64,000 nt of DNA from Lachnospiraceae bacterium (GTDB lineage Bacteria > Bacillota > Clostridia > Lachnospirales > Lachnospiraceae): the NCBI GenBank assembly GCA_017469945.1, contig JAFUFI010000031.1, positions 17,930 to 81,929 on the forward strand, in the 5' to 3' direction. Numbering within the stretch: position 1 is the first letter of the stretch; every line of letters starts with the position of its first letter. This document shows positions 1 to 8,382 of the stretch, piece after piece. Made by a program: the position numbers and the translations under genes. The notes under the pieces are model-generated. The model had not been told where the DNA came from. It was given only the letters and a program-made list of their open reading frames with translations, and made no database searches.

Positions 1-659
1 TTGATACAGATGAGTTCAAGATGATCCTTGAATACTTATCTACATATCCTGAGGAGATAGATTGGGATGCAGAGGATGCAGACGATCTGAATGTTATGGA
101 TAAACTGGCTAACGGACTTATTATGGCTTATCCCTGCAGCCTTTATGATTTTGAATCCGTTCAGGAATACGACGACTATATTTTTGCGGGAAATGCAAAC
201 TTTATCGGTATGCCTACCATAGACGGAACTCCTTCCGCTACAATAAACGCAACCGGCGTTTATGCCATCTGCTCAGGTTCACAGAATAAAGATTCCGCCT
301 GGGAGTTTATCGAGTATATGCTTACCAAAGAGTATAGCGACAATGACTGGGGATTTCCTACCAACAATAAAGAATACAAGAAGCTCCTTGACAAGGAACT
401 CTCAAAGACAGGAGAGACCGGCTCGGGAGTTGGATACGGAGACGGACCTATTTATAATTACCACTACGCTACGCAGGAAGAGATCGATACATTAAACAGT
501 ATCCTTTCCGTAGCAAAGATCGGAGACAGCGCTTCCGGAGAAATCTTCAAGATCATTGAGGAAGAGAGCGGAAGCTACTTTGCCGGACAAAAAACTCTGG
601 ATGAAACAGCAAAGATCATCCAGAGCAGAGTAAGCATTTATGTTCAGGAGAACAGATAA
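1..659 (+). CDS. Sugar ABC transporter substrate-binding protein, C-terminal part
   Basis: The reading frame is open from the left edge (frame starting at base 3) to a TAA at 657-659, so this is the 3' part of a longer gene. The visible part resembles the C-terminal lobe of family 1 extracellular solute-binding proteins. It has a segment with small hydrophobic and Gly residues (GMPTIDGTPSATINATGVYAI), then a run typical of these proteins in which extra copies are counted as an end-of-domain helix (SAWEFIEYML). It would capture an oligosaccharide outside the membrane for an ABC importer. The N-terminal lipoprotein signal and the permease genes lie outside the window. A galactanase 2 kb downstream fits a plant-glycan context, but the substrate cannot be read from sequence. 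Confidence 0.8.
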   Translation, partial: DTDEFKMILEYLSTYPEEIDWDAEDADDLNVMDKLANGLIMAYPCSLYDFESVQEYDDYIFAGNANFIGMPTIDGTPSATINATGVYAICSGSQNKDSAWEFIEYMLTKEYSDNDWGFPTNNKEYKKLLDKELSKTGETGSGVGYGDGPIYNYHYATQEEIDTLNSILSVAKIGDSASGEIFKIIEEESGSYFAGQKTLDETAKIIQSRVSIYVQENR

Positions 660-667
660 ATAGATTT

Positions 668-2602
668 CTAATTACCGATGAAGCCGGGGGTTTGGAGATA
701 GTTTTCATGGTCACGGGCCACGAAATCAAAATCCTTGGCTTCATTGTAGATTACAAGTTCACAGATATCTCCCTCGAAAGAGGGCTGAAATACGTCTCCG
801 CCAAGAAGGATAAGCTTTGCGAATCTGTTGGTGGGGACGTTTTCCATTATAAAGGCAACTTCTCCGTTTACAAAGCTGATGGCTTTTTCCGTCCGGGCAT
901 TGTAAATAACGGTATAGTGGTACCAGGTATCTTCCCGAAGCTGAAGAGCTACAAGATCATACCAGCCGCTGACCTCCCGTGAATCCCTTATGCGAAAGTC
1001 AGAGTGTGAATCGGGAGACATAGGAACAATACTGCAAAAGCCTGTCTCATATTTTACATATAAAGCAGAACTCCACATTATATTTCTGCGGGGTCTGATC
1101 CAAAGAGATATTGTATAGCTGTCGTTAAAGAGTACTTCATTGGGAATGCTGAGGACATTTGTCTGTACCGCACCGCCGGGGAAGCTAACCGCCTTTGTTC
1201 CTTCAAAGATTCCTTCCGTAAAAGAGATTCCGCAGCCTAAAACTTCGGCCTCTTTTGAGCCGTCGTCGCTTAAAAGGCTTCCGTCAAATTTAAATCTAAA
1301 GCTTTCTGTTGCTTCACCATAATACTTATTGACGTAATTTATAAAATCATTCTCTATCAGGGAATCCGAATAGTATTTACCCTGTCCCTGGGAACAGCCG
1401 CAGGTAATGATAAAATTGGCCATTTCGTCCGTAGAGATACCGCCCGCTACCACATTAAGCTTTAAATCTTTGCAGAGGGAGATGATATTTCTAAGTACGT
1501 GACGACCTCTGTCATTGGAGATAGAGTCTTTTACGAAATCATCATCCATTCTGATAGTATCTACGGGTATATTTTGAAGCATATTAAGGGCAGAGAAACC
1601 GGAGCCAAAATCGTTGATGGCTACTTTGAAATTCTTGCCTATAAGCGAATCAACCATTCGCTTCATCTCTTTGTAGTCCTGTATAAAGACTCTTTCGCTC
1701 ATCTGAATCTCAATCTCACTATGGCTTATGCCGTATTTATCGCAGATAACGCTGAGCCTTGTGGGAAAAGTCTCATCAAAAAGCTGAAGTCTTGATATGG
1801 TAACAGAAAGCGGAAGATGGGCAAAGCTTTCATCCTTCCATCCCGCTTTAATCTTGCAGGCCATATCAATAAGATAAATATCAAGCTTGGAGATAAAGCC
1901 GTTTTTTTCAAAAACCGGTAAAAAGACTTTCGGAGAAAGAATACCGTCGGAAGGATCTATCCATTTAACCGATACCTCGGCGCTCACTATCTGCATAGTG
2001 ACCATATTCAGGCGGGGCTGGAAAAAGGGAATGAACTCACAGTTTTTAAGGGCTTCCTCCATTTTAGCTTCTATCTTGTATATTTTTTGCTGTTCCAAGT
2101 CGTTTGCCTGATAGATGCTGTAACGGTTTTTGCCGCTTGTTTTCGCCTGATACATGGCGGTATCGCATTTTTTAAGTATATCTTCAAGGCTCTGGTTAAC
2201 GCTTTGGTCGTAAACGATACCGATGCTTAAGGAAATGATGGAAAGGATATCTTTGCGAAATTCCAGTTCCCCCATAGCGCTAAGGAGCTTTGCGGCAACC
2301 TTTTCAAGGTCTTCGTGGCTGTAGAAGGGACCGTAGAATATAACAACGTATTCATCACCACCAATTCTTGACGTAAAGTTTCCGGTCTCACGCAAAATAA
2401 GATCGCTTATCTGAACGAGAAGCTGATCGCCGGCGTTGTGACCGTAGATATCATTGACTCGCTTGAAATTGTCAATATCGATATACATGGCGTGGATTGT
2501 AGTATCGGGATAAAGACCGGAATAAAAATCATAGAGCCCGCGTCTGTTGGCGCGGCCTGTGAGATAATCTATCTGAGACGGATCAAGGTTATAGTCAAAC
2601 AT
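668..2602 (-). CDS. GGDEF-EAL protein with C-terminal LamG-like domain
   Basis: This is a 644-residue cyclic-di-GMP-type signalling protein. The GGDEF domain covers about residues 10-165, with the active-site loop GGDEY at 81-85 and no RxxD inhibitory site just upstream. An EAL-type domain covers about 185-430 but looks catalytically damaged: the EAL signature reads EVS (209-211), the DDFG motif reads NDFG (330-333), and the usual VAEGVET loop reads VAGGIST. Residues about 440-635 look like a concanavalin/LamG jelly-roll (strand patterns such as YTISLWIRP and GDICELVIYNEA). There is no signal peptide or membrane segment, so the lectin-like domain would sit in the cytoplasm. A GAGGAA ribosome site precedes the ATG. 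Likely role: diguanylate cyclase with a c-di-GMP-binding or structural EAL and a ligand-sensing tail. The domain calls are firm; the biochemical roles are inferred. Confidence 0.85.
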   Translation of the reverse strand: MFDYNLDPSQIDYLTGRANRRGLYDFYSGLYPDTTIHAMYIDIDNFKRVNDIYGHNAGDQLLVQISDLILRETGNFTSRIGGDEYVVIFYGPFYSHEDLEKVAAKLLSAMGELEFRKDILSIISLSIGIVYDQSVNQSLEDILKKCDTAMYQAKTSGKNRYSIYQANDLEQQKIYKIEAKMEEALKNCEFIPFFQPRLNMVTMQIVSAEVSVKWIDPSDGILSPKVFLPVFEKNGFISKLDIYLIDMACKIKAGWKDESFAHLPLSVTISRLQLFDETFPTRLSVICDKYGISHSEIEIQMSERVFIQDYKEMKRMVDSLIGKNFKVAINDFGSGFSALNMLQNIPVDTIRMDDDFVKDSISNDRGRHVLRNIISLCKDLKLNVVAGGISTDEMANFIITCGCSQGQGKYYSDSLIENDFINYVNKYYGEATESFRFKFDGSLLSDDGSKEAEVLGCGISFTEGIFEGTKAVSFPGGAVQTNVLSIPNEVLFNDSYTISLWIRPRRNIMWSSALYVKYETGFCSIVPMSPDSHSDFRIRDSREVSGWYDLVALQLREDTWYHYTVIYNARTEKAISFVNGEVAFIMENVPTNRFAKLILLGGDVFQPSFEGDICELVIYNEAKDFDFVARDHENYLQTPGFIGN

Positions 2603-2734
2603 ATATTTCCTCGCATATTTAATCCGATATTTGAATATATATACAGTTAAAATTTTATCATATGAGAATAATTATCGCTACATTTTTTTATTCTTTGTCA
2701 AATCGCATAAATAAATGGCTCAAATACAGTAAAA

Positions 2735-2770
2735 TTGCTTGTGGAAACGGTTGCGCAAATATGTTATCAT
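2735..2770 (+). promoter_or_regulatory. Promoter region with cre/LacI-type operator before the galactanase
   Basis: Positions 2742-2757 read TGGAAACGGTTGCGCA, which fits the catabolite-responsive-element pattern TGNAANCGNWNNC. It lies between a weak -35-like TTGCTT (2735-2740) and -10-like TATGTT or TATCAT (2760-2770), about 40 bases before the galactanase start. A CcpA or LacI-family regulator could bind here and shut off the gene. The spacing of the promoter boxes is not ideal, so the operator is better supported than the exact promoter. Confidence 0.4.
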
Positions 2771-2799
2771 TCAGTCGTCACATAACATGGAGGTATAAA

Positions 2800-4830
2800 A
2801 TGAAAAAGATAAAAGCAAAAAACTTAATTAAATCTTTTGAAGCAGCAGCTCTTTGCGCAGCCCTTATCTTTTCTGCCACGGGATGCGCCGGAGCAGGAAA
2901 CGCAGATAAGAATTCCGGCGAGAAAACTCTAAACGGGGAAGTGCAAAGTATAACCATAGGTGATGGCGCGGAGGACGGAGTGTTTATAGCACCCCTTCCG
3001 GGATTTACGGATGACTTTATCAGAGGGATAGATATCTCCAGTATTCTCTCCGAAGAAAAAAGCGGGGTAAAGTACAAAAACTTTAGGGGAGAAGAGGAAG
3101 ATCTTTTTAAGCTTCTTGCCGAAAACGGGGTAAACTATATCCGTGTAAGAGTCTGGAACGATCCTTTTGACGAAAACGGAAACGGATACGGCGGAGGAAA
3201 CAATGATGCCGCTGCCTGCGCCGAAATCGGAAAAAGAGCCGCAGACTGCGGGATGAAGCTTAATGTGGATTTCCATTATTCGGACTTTTGGGCGGACCCT
3301 TCCAAGCAGATGGTTCCCAAGGCATGGAAGAATATGAATACGGAAGAAAAGGCAAAGGCTCTGTATGACTATACCGTTGAAAGTCTTTCGACTATCATAG
3401 ATGCGGGAGCTGATGTCGGCATGGTCCAGATAGGAAACGAGATCAATAACGGACTTGCGGGTGAAAAAAGCGAAGAGGCAATAATGACCCTTCTTAAATC
3501 TGCTTCGAAGGCCGTAAGAGATATATTCGCGAAGTACGAAAAGGATATTAAGATAGCGATCCATTATACCGAGGTTGATGATTCGGTCGGTATTACAAAA
3601 AAGGCCCTGAGACTCTCGGAAAACGAAATTGATTACGATATTTTCGGCATTTCATATTATCCTTATTGGCACGGAAGCCTTAAAAATATGAAAAATACAA
3701 TGAATATCGTCAAGGTAACTTACGGAAAAGACGTTTGCGTGCTCGAGACGGCTTTCCCTTATACGGGAGATGACGGGGACGGCTTCGGAAACAGCGTAAG
3801 CGCCGGAGATATCAAGGGAGAGTACATCTGCTCGCCACAAAGCCAGGCTAATGCCATTTGGGATATAATGAAATGTATGACCGAGATAGGCGGACTCGGA
3901 GTCTTTTACTGGGAGGGAGCCTGGATCCCCGTAGGCAGCGACAAAGCTGCGAATGAAGAAAAGTGGAACGAATACGGAAGCGGATGGGCAAGTAAATATT
4001 CGGTAAATTACGATCCCGATGACGCCGGCAAATACTACGGAGGATGCTCCTGGGACAATCAGGCATTCTTTGATTTTGACGGAAATGTTCTGGACTCTTT
4101 AAGCGTCTTTAACCCTAAGTATTTAAGGATAGGAAAAGCGGCAACTCCCGCCATTGAAATGATAAAGGAATGTGAGGTCCTCTCAGTTCAGGGAGAAGAG
4201 CTTGATATGCCTTCGGGCGTATACGCCGTATTTAATGACAGGAGCCTTAATAAAGAAATAGCCGTTACATGGAATGCGGAGGAGATCGCTAAGATAGATA
4301 CAAAAGCCGGCGGAGAGTACATCGTATCGGGAGAGACTGAAGGCGGCGGCCCTGTAAGTGCAAAGATAAAGATTTCCTATGTTAACCTTCTTGAAAATCC
4401 GGGGTTTGAAGAGGGGCTGTCCCCCTGGAAAGTACAGACGGATATGACCGCTGACCCCACGGATGTTCAGACAAAGGCTGCTGATGCGGTAACCGGTGAA
4501 AAGTCTTTCCACTGGTGGAGCGGAAGCGAGGATATAGATTTTAGCGTAGAACAGTCCGTAACGGTTTCAGAGGACGGCAATTACAACGCTTTCGCAAGCA
4601 TCCAGGGCGGAGATGCGGGAGACCATAACGTAGAAATCTACGTAAAGAGAAACGGTGAAGAAGTTACCTCCTTTGGAGGAGAGTATCTAAAGGGCTGGGT
4701 TAACTGGCAAAAGCTTACTGCCGAAGCTATAGAAGCTGCGGCCGGAGATGAGCTTACCGTAGGAATTCGCGTTAGATGCGAAGCCGGTGGCTGGGGAACA
4801 ATGGACGACTTCTGCCTTTATAAAGACTAA
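2800..4830 (+). CDS. Arabinogalactan endo-beta-1,4-galactanase (GH53), lipoprotein
   Basis: A GH53 enzyme of 676 residues that would cut beta-1,4-galactan side chains of pectin at the cell surface. I chose the ATG at 2800 because GGAGG sits 6 bases upstream and the protein then starts with a lipoprotein signal ending in FSATGC (Cys about 29). An in-frame upstream extension to 2662 has no ribosome site. The catalytic domain spans about 65-420, beginning IRGIDISSI. The acid/base Glu is in QIGNEINNG (about 214) and the nucleophile Glu in VLETAFPYT (about 316). A bacterial Ig-like (Big_4-type) region follows (about 460-530), then a carbohydrate-binding module (about 530-676; starts NLLENPGFEEG), possibly the galactan-binding CBM61 type. 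A cre-like site upstream suggests sugar control. Confidence 0.92.
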   Translation: MKKIKAKNLIKSFEAAALCAALIFSATGCAGAGNADKNSGEKTLNGEVQSITIGDGAEDGVFIAPLPGFTDDFIRGIDISSILSEEKSGVKYKNFRGEEEDLFKLLAENGVNYIRVRVWNDPFDENGNGYGGGNNDAAACAEIGKRAADCGMKLNVDFHYSDFWADPSKQMVPKAWKNMNTEEKAKALYDYTVESLSTIIDAGADVGMVQIGNEINNGLAGEKSEEAIMTLLKSASKAVRDIFAKYEKDIKIAIHYTEVDDSVGITKKALRLSENEIDYDIFGISYYPYWHGSLKNMKNTMNIVKVTYGKDVCVLETAFPYTGDDGDGFGNSVSAGDIKGEYICSPQSQANAIWDIMKCMTEIGGLGVFYWEGAWIPVGSDKAANEEKWNEYGSGWASKYSVNYDPDDAGKYYGGCSWDNQAFFDFDGNVLDSLSVFNPKYLRIGKAATPAIEMIKECEVLSVQGEELDMPSGVYAVFNDRSLNKEIAVTWNAEEIAKIDTKAGGEYIVSGETEGGGPVSAKIKISYVNLLENPGFEEGLSPWKVQTDMTADPTDVQTKAADAVTGEKSFHWWSGSEDIDFSVEQSVTVSEDGNYNAFASIQGGDAGDHNVEIYVKRNGEEVTSFGGEYLKGWVNWQKLTAEAIEAAAGDELTVGIRVRCEAGGWGTMDDFCLYKD

Positions 4831-4965
4831 CTTTAGTCCCTATTATCAAAAATGATATAGATAAAAATTTATGTATTATTTTTTGGTAAAATGTGTTATC
4901 ATTATTAAAAATATATGGAAATTTTCCAACAATTTTAATAATAATAGATACGGAGGGTACTGTTC

Positions 4966-5292
4966 ATGACTGATATGGAAATGATTGAGAGCCTTGTAGA
5001 AGCTATCCAGAATGACTCCAAAAAGCTCGACGGAATTCAGAAAAGACAAAACATTCTTGCACTTAATGCATCTATCGAAGCAGCCAGAGCCGGAGAAGCC
5101 GGAAGAGGTTTCGCAGTAGTAGCTCAGGAAGTTGGAGCTCTCGCTAAAAACTGTGATGAGCTGAACAATTCGATATCTAAAAACGTTGATTCTATTGCGA
5201 CTTTAGTAAAGAAGCTTGAAAAAGAAGCAAAGCAGGCTGCGGAGAAGGCAGTTGTAGAAGAGGCTACTGCCGAAGAGAACAAAGAGCAGTAA
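4966..5292 (+). CDS. Very short methyl-accepting chemotaxis-like signalling protein
   Basis: A 108-residue protein made almost entirely of the cytoplasmic hairpin tip of chemoreceptors. Residues about 25-65 contain the highly conserved block [21 protein letters not shown] followed by QEVGALA, which is the part that contacts CheA and CheW. There is no membrane segment, HAMP or sensor domain, and the coiled-coil arms are far shorter than in normal receptors (usually over 250 residues). The C-terminus is a charged Ala/Glu/Lys-rich helix. The ATG at 4966 has a GGAGG site upstream (about 4953). It is monocistronic, with a strong terminator 60 bases downstream. It may be a soluble receptor fragment that competes for or nucleates chemotaxis arrays, or a reduced Tar-like paralogue. 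Confidence 0.8.
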   Translation: MTDMEMIESLVEAIQNDSKKLDGIQKRQNILALNASIEAARAGEAGRGFAVVAQEVGALAKNCDELNNSISKNVDSIATLVKKLEKEAKQAAEKAVVEEATAEENKEQ

Positions 5293-5348
5293 GTTTTTGA
5301 TCCCCCAAGGTTATTGAACCTTTCGCTTTCATAAGAAAAATCCAAAAG

Positions 5349-5379
5349 AAAAGGGTGTGCTAAGAAGCACACCTTTTTC
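5349..5379. terminator. Bidirectional rho-independent terminator
   Basis: An 8-bp stem GGTGTGCT (5354-5361) pairs with AGCACACC (5366-5373) around an AAGA loop. It is extended by A-rich bases on the left and a T-run on the right, so it can end transcription of both converging genes (chemoreceptor-like protein on +, malic enzyme on -). Confidence 0.85.
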
Positions 5380-5403
5380 AATGCTTATAAATCAAAAACA
5401 TAT

Positions 5404-6558
5404 TTATCTTACGACGTGGCTCTTTACAGCCTCGGCCACAAGATCCGCAACCTTAGGGTTAAAGGCTTCGGGCATAACCTTGTCCTCACAAAGCTCATCC
5501 TCGGGTACGAGAGAGGCAATCGCTTCAGCGGCGGCGAGCTTCATCTCTTCAGTGATCTGAGTGGCTCTTGCTTCAAGGGCGCCGCGGAAGATTCCGGGGA
5601 ATGCTAAAACGTTGTTTACCTGGTTGGGGAAATCGCTTCTACCGGTTCCGATAACGCGAACGCCTGCCTGTCTTGCGATGTCGGGCATTATCTCGGGAGT
5701 AGGATTAGCCATTGCAAACATGATGGCGTCCTTGTTCATGGAAGCGGCCATCTCTTTTGTTACGATTCCGGGAGCGGAAACGCCTACGAAGATATCCGCA
5801 CCCTTAAGAGCGTCCGCAAGGCTTCCTGAAAGCTGCTCGGGATTGGTCTCATCCATCATCTTTTCCTGCATCCAGTTAAGACCTTCGGTCTTTTTGTTAA
5901 GGATTCCGACCTTGTCGCAAAGAGTAACGTTTTTAAATCCATATCTTAAAAGGAGTTTTGTTATAGCGATACCTGCGCTGCCGGCACCGTTTACGATAAC
6001 TTTACATTCTTCCTTTTTCTTGCCGACAACCTTAAGTCCGTTGATAACGCCCGCAAGAACTACGATGGCGGTTCCGTGCTGGTCATCATGAAATACGGGG
6101 ATATCAAGCTTTGCCTTTAATCTTTCTTCGATTTCAAAACATCTGGGAGCTGAGATGTCTTCAAGGTTGATTCCGCCAAAGCCGGGTGCAAGATAGGTAA
6201 CAGCCTTTATGATCTCTTCTGTATCCTGGGTATCAAGACAAATGGGAACAGCGTTAACCCCGCCAAATTCCTTGAAGAGAACGGATTTACCCTCCATAAC
6301 GGGCATAGCAGCGTAAGGTCCGATATTTCCGAGGCCTAAAACAGCGCTTCCGTCGGATACGACTGCTACAGTGTTGGCTTTCATGGTGTACTTGTATGCA
6401 GCCTCTTTATCTTTGGCGATAACGCGGCAAGGCTCTGCAACGCCGGGAGTGTAAGCAATCGAAAGATCGGTGGCATTTTTTACTGGTGCCTTTGAAACTG
6501 TTTCGATTTTTCCGCCCCATTCTTCATGCTTTTTGAGGGCAATTTCATTAACGTCCAT
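5404..6558 (-). CDS. NAD(P)-dependent malic enzyme
   Basis: A 384-residue malic enzyme of the short bacterial type, which oxidatively decarboxylates malate to pyruvate in the cytoplasm. The N-terminal malic domain has SIAYTPGVAEPCR (about 33-45) and GLGNIGPYAAMPVMEGK (75-91). The metal/substrate region EDISAPRCFEIEE (136-148) is followed by HDDQHGTAI (157-165). The NAD(P)-binding Rossmann domain starts VIVNGAGSAGIA (about 188-199). Length and motifs are complete. An AAGGAG site precedes the ATG. It is a single gene, divergent from the phosphatase-like gene at 6701 and convergent with the short chemoreceptor-like gene. Confidence 0.95.
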   Translation of the reverse strand: MDVNEIALKKHEEWGGKIETVSKAPVKNATDLSIAYTPGVAEPCRVIAKDKEAAYKYTMKANTVAVVSDGSAVLGLGNIGPYAAMPVMEGKSVLFKEFGGVNAVPICLDTQDTEEIIKAVTYLAPGFGGINLEDISAPRCFEIEERLKAKLDIPVFHDDQHGTAIVVLAGVINGLKVVGKKKEECKVIVNGAGSAGIAITKLLLRYGFKNVTLCDKVGILNKKTEGLNWMQEKMMDETNPEQLSGSLADALKGADIFVGVSAPGIVTKEMAASMNKDAIMFAMANPTPEIMPDIARQAGVRVIGTGRSDFPNQVNNVLAFPGIFRGALEARATQITEEMKLAAAEAIASLVPEDELCEDKVMPEAFNPKVADLVAEAVKSHVVR

Positions 6559-6700
6559 TTGTATTCTCCTTATGATTGATAGAAATTATCAATCGTCAGT
6601 ATAGCATAAATTACCGGGAAAAAACATTTATGTTCATATTTTTTAGAAATTAGATTCCTTTTCCTTGAAAAAAGGCACTAAAAATCATAGAATATTATCT

Positions 6701-7786
6701 ATGAGTAAATTTAAGTCCGTACTGTCAAAAATCGGAATAATCTTAGGAATTATCCTTATGCTCGGTCTTTCATACTGCATGTACGTCCTTGTGTCTTATG
6801 AAAGGATTGAGGATAACAGCAGCGTTGGTATTGCGGCTCCCTTAAGCAGCGCGCCTTTAAAGGAGGCTTCCTGCGGCGAAGAGATGACGATCGTTTCCTA
6901 CAATATAGGATTCGGAGCTTATACTCCGGATTATACCTTTTTTATGGACGGAGGAAAGAGCTCCTGGGCAGAGAGTAAGGACAGTGTAAAGCGTATGGTT
7001 ACAGGCGCGGGAGAATGCGTATCGGAACAGGAGCCCGATATTGTTCTTTTCCAGGAAGTAGATCTTGATTCAACAAGAACCTACCACGTAAATGAGGTAA
7101 AGCTTCTTAGTGGTATTTACCCGGATTATACGGGTGCTTTTGCTCTTAATTACGATTCACCTTTTTTGCTTTATCCTTTTAATCAGCCTCACGGAGCAAG
7201 CAAAGCGGGACTCCTTACCTTGAGCGGATTTCTTATTAAGGATTGCGTAAGAAGACAGCTCCCCGTATCTGACTCTTTATCTAAGCTTGTGGACTTAGAC
7301 AGAGCCTATACCGTAACAAGAATCCCGGTATCGGGCGGCAAGCAGCTTGTTATCATAAACCTTCATCTTTCTGCTTACGGCTCATCGGCGAAAGTTAGAG
7401 AGGGGCAGACAGCTATGCTTAAGGCGGAGATGGAAAGAGAGTATGCAGCGGGCAATTATGTAATAGCCGGCGGTGATTTTAACCATGACCTTAAGCTTAA
7501 AGAAGATATGCCATCCCTCTACTGGGCGCATTATTATGGCAGAAATCTTCTTCCGGAGCATTTCAGCTTTGCCATAGATCTTTTAAGCGAAGAGGAATTC
7601 GAAAAGCTGGGCAATACCTGCAGGGATGCGGGGACCCCCTACGATGAGAAAAATGCCTACACCGTAACGGTTGACGGTTTTATAATCTCTGACAACATTA
7701 AGTGTCTGTCATATGAGAATCTTCAGACCGGATATGAATACTCCGACCACAACCCGGTGGTTATGAAATTTGAATTAAAGGAATAA
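6701..7786 (+). CDS. Membrane-anchored endonuclease/exonuclease/phosphatase family protein
   Basis: An EEP-superfamily hydrolase of 361 residues from the ATG at 6701. The same frame could start at a TTG at 6665, but neither start has a clear ribosome site. An N-terminal hydrophobic segment (about 9-31) anchors it with the enzyme outside or at the membrane. Family motifs are present: SYNIGFG (metal-binding Asn), [12 protein letters not shown] (metal Glu), GGDFNHD (catalytic Asp/Asn) and a C-terminal SDHNPVV (catalytic His). The substrate could be a phosphodiester in nucleic acid, lipid or another small molecule and is not readable from sequence. The stop lies 5 bases before ispF, so the two are probably co-transcribed. 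Confidence 0.85.
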   Translation: MSKFKSVLSKIGIILGIILMLGLSYCMYVLVSYERIEDNSSVGIAAPLSSAPLKEASCGEEMTIVSYNIGFGAYTPDYTFFMDGGKSSWAESKDSVKRMVTGAGECVSEQEPDIVLFQEVDLDSTRTYHVNEVKLLSGIYPDYTGAFALNYDSPFLLYPFNQPHGASKAGLLTLSGFLIKDCVRRQLPVSDSLSKLVDLDRAYTVTRIPVSGGKQLVIINLHLSAYGSSAKVREGQTAMLKAEMEREYAAGNYVIAGGDFNHDLKLKEDMPSLYWAHYYGRNLLPEHFSFAIDLLSEEEFEKLGNTCRDAGTPYDEKNAYTVTVDGFIISDNIKCLSYENLQTGYEYSDHNPVVMKFELKE

Positions 7787-7791
7787 TACTT

Positions 7792-8343
7792 ATGAGAATT
7801 GGATCAGGATATGATGTGCACCGCCTCACAGAGGGCAGACAGCTTATCATCGGCGGTGTTTGTATACCCTATGAAAAGGGACTTTTGGGCCATTCCGATG
7901 CCGATGTGCTTTTACATGCGATAATGGATGCTATGCTCGGCGCGGCTGCTATGGGAGATATAGGAAAACATTTCCCGGATTCAGACCCTGCGTACAAAGG
8001 GATTTCTTCATTAGACCTTTTAAGCCATGTTGGCGGTATGCTCTCCGAAGAAGGATACGTTGTGGGAAATATTGATGCTACCATAATCGCCCAGGCCCCC
8101 AAGATGCGTCCTTACATAGACGAGATGAGAAAGAATATCGCAGATACGCTCGGAATCGATATGGATCAGGTAAATGTAAAAGCTACGACCGAGGAGGGAT
8201 TAGGTTTTACCGGAAGCGGTGAGGGAATTGCTTCTTCGGCAGTCTGTCTTTTGGAAAATGTGATGGACTATTCAAAACTGAGCGCCGTATATGGGTCCGC
8301 GGGAGGCTGTCCCGGCTGTAGCGGCTGTTCCAACCGTGAATAG
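7792..8343 (+). CDS. ispF: 2-C-methyl-D-erythritol 2,4-cyclodiphosphate synthase
   Basis: IspF makes the cyclic diphosphate intermediate of the non-mevalonate isoprenoid pathway. The core is complete: zinc ligands in GYDVHRL (residues 8-14) and [15 protein letters not shown], the GDIGKHFPD loop, and [16 protein letters not shown] near the C-terminus. The protein is 183 residues, about 25 longer than usual. The extra tail ends in a Cys-rich stretch [13 protein letters not shown] that is not part of the IspF fold. dxs and ispA of the same or linked pathway lie 14-16 kb downstream. It is between the EEP gene and cysS, on the same strand. Confidence 0.95.
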   Translation: MRIGSGYDVHRLTEGRQLIIGGVCIPYEKGLLGHSDADVLLHAIMDAMLGAAAMGDIGKHFPDSDPAYKGISSLDLLSHVGGMLSEEGYVVGNIDATIIAQAPKMRPYIDEMRKNIADTLGIDMDQVNVKATTEEGLGFTGSGEGIASSAVCLLENVMDYSKLSAVYGSAGGCPGCSGCSNRE

Positions 8344-8382
8344 AAAACAAAGAAAGCAAAATAAACCTATGGAGATTAAAAA

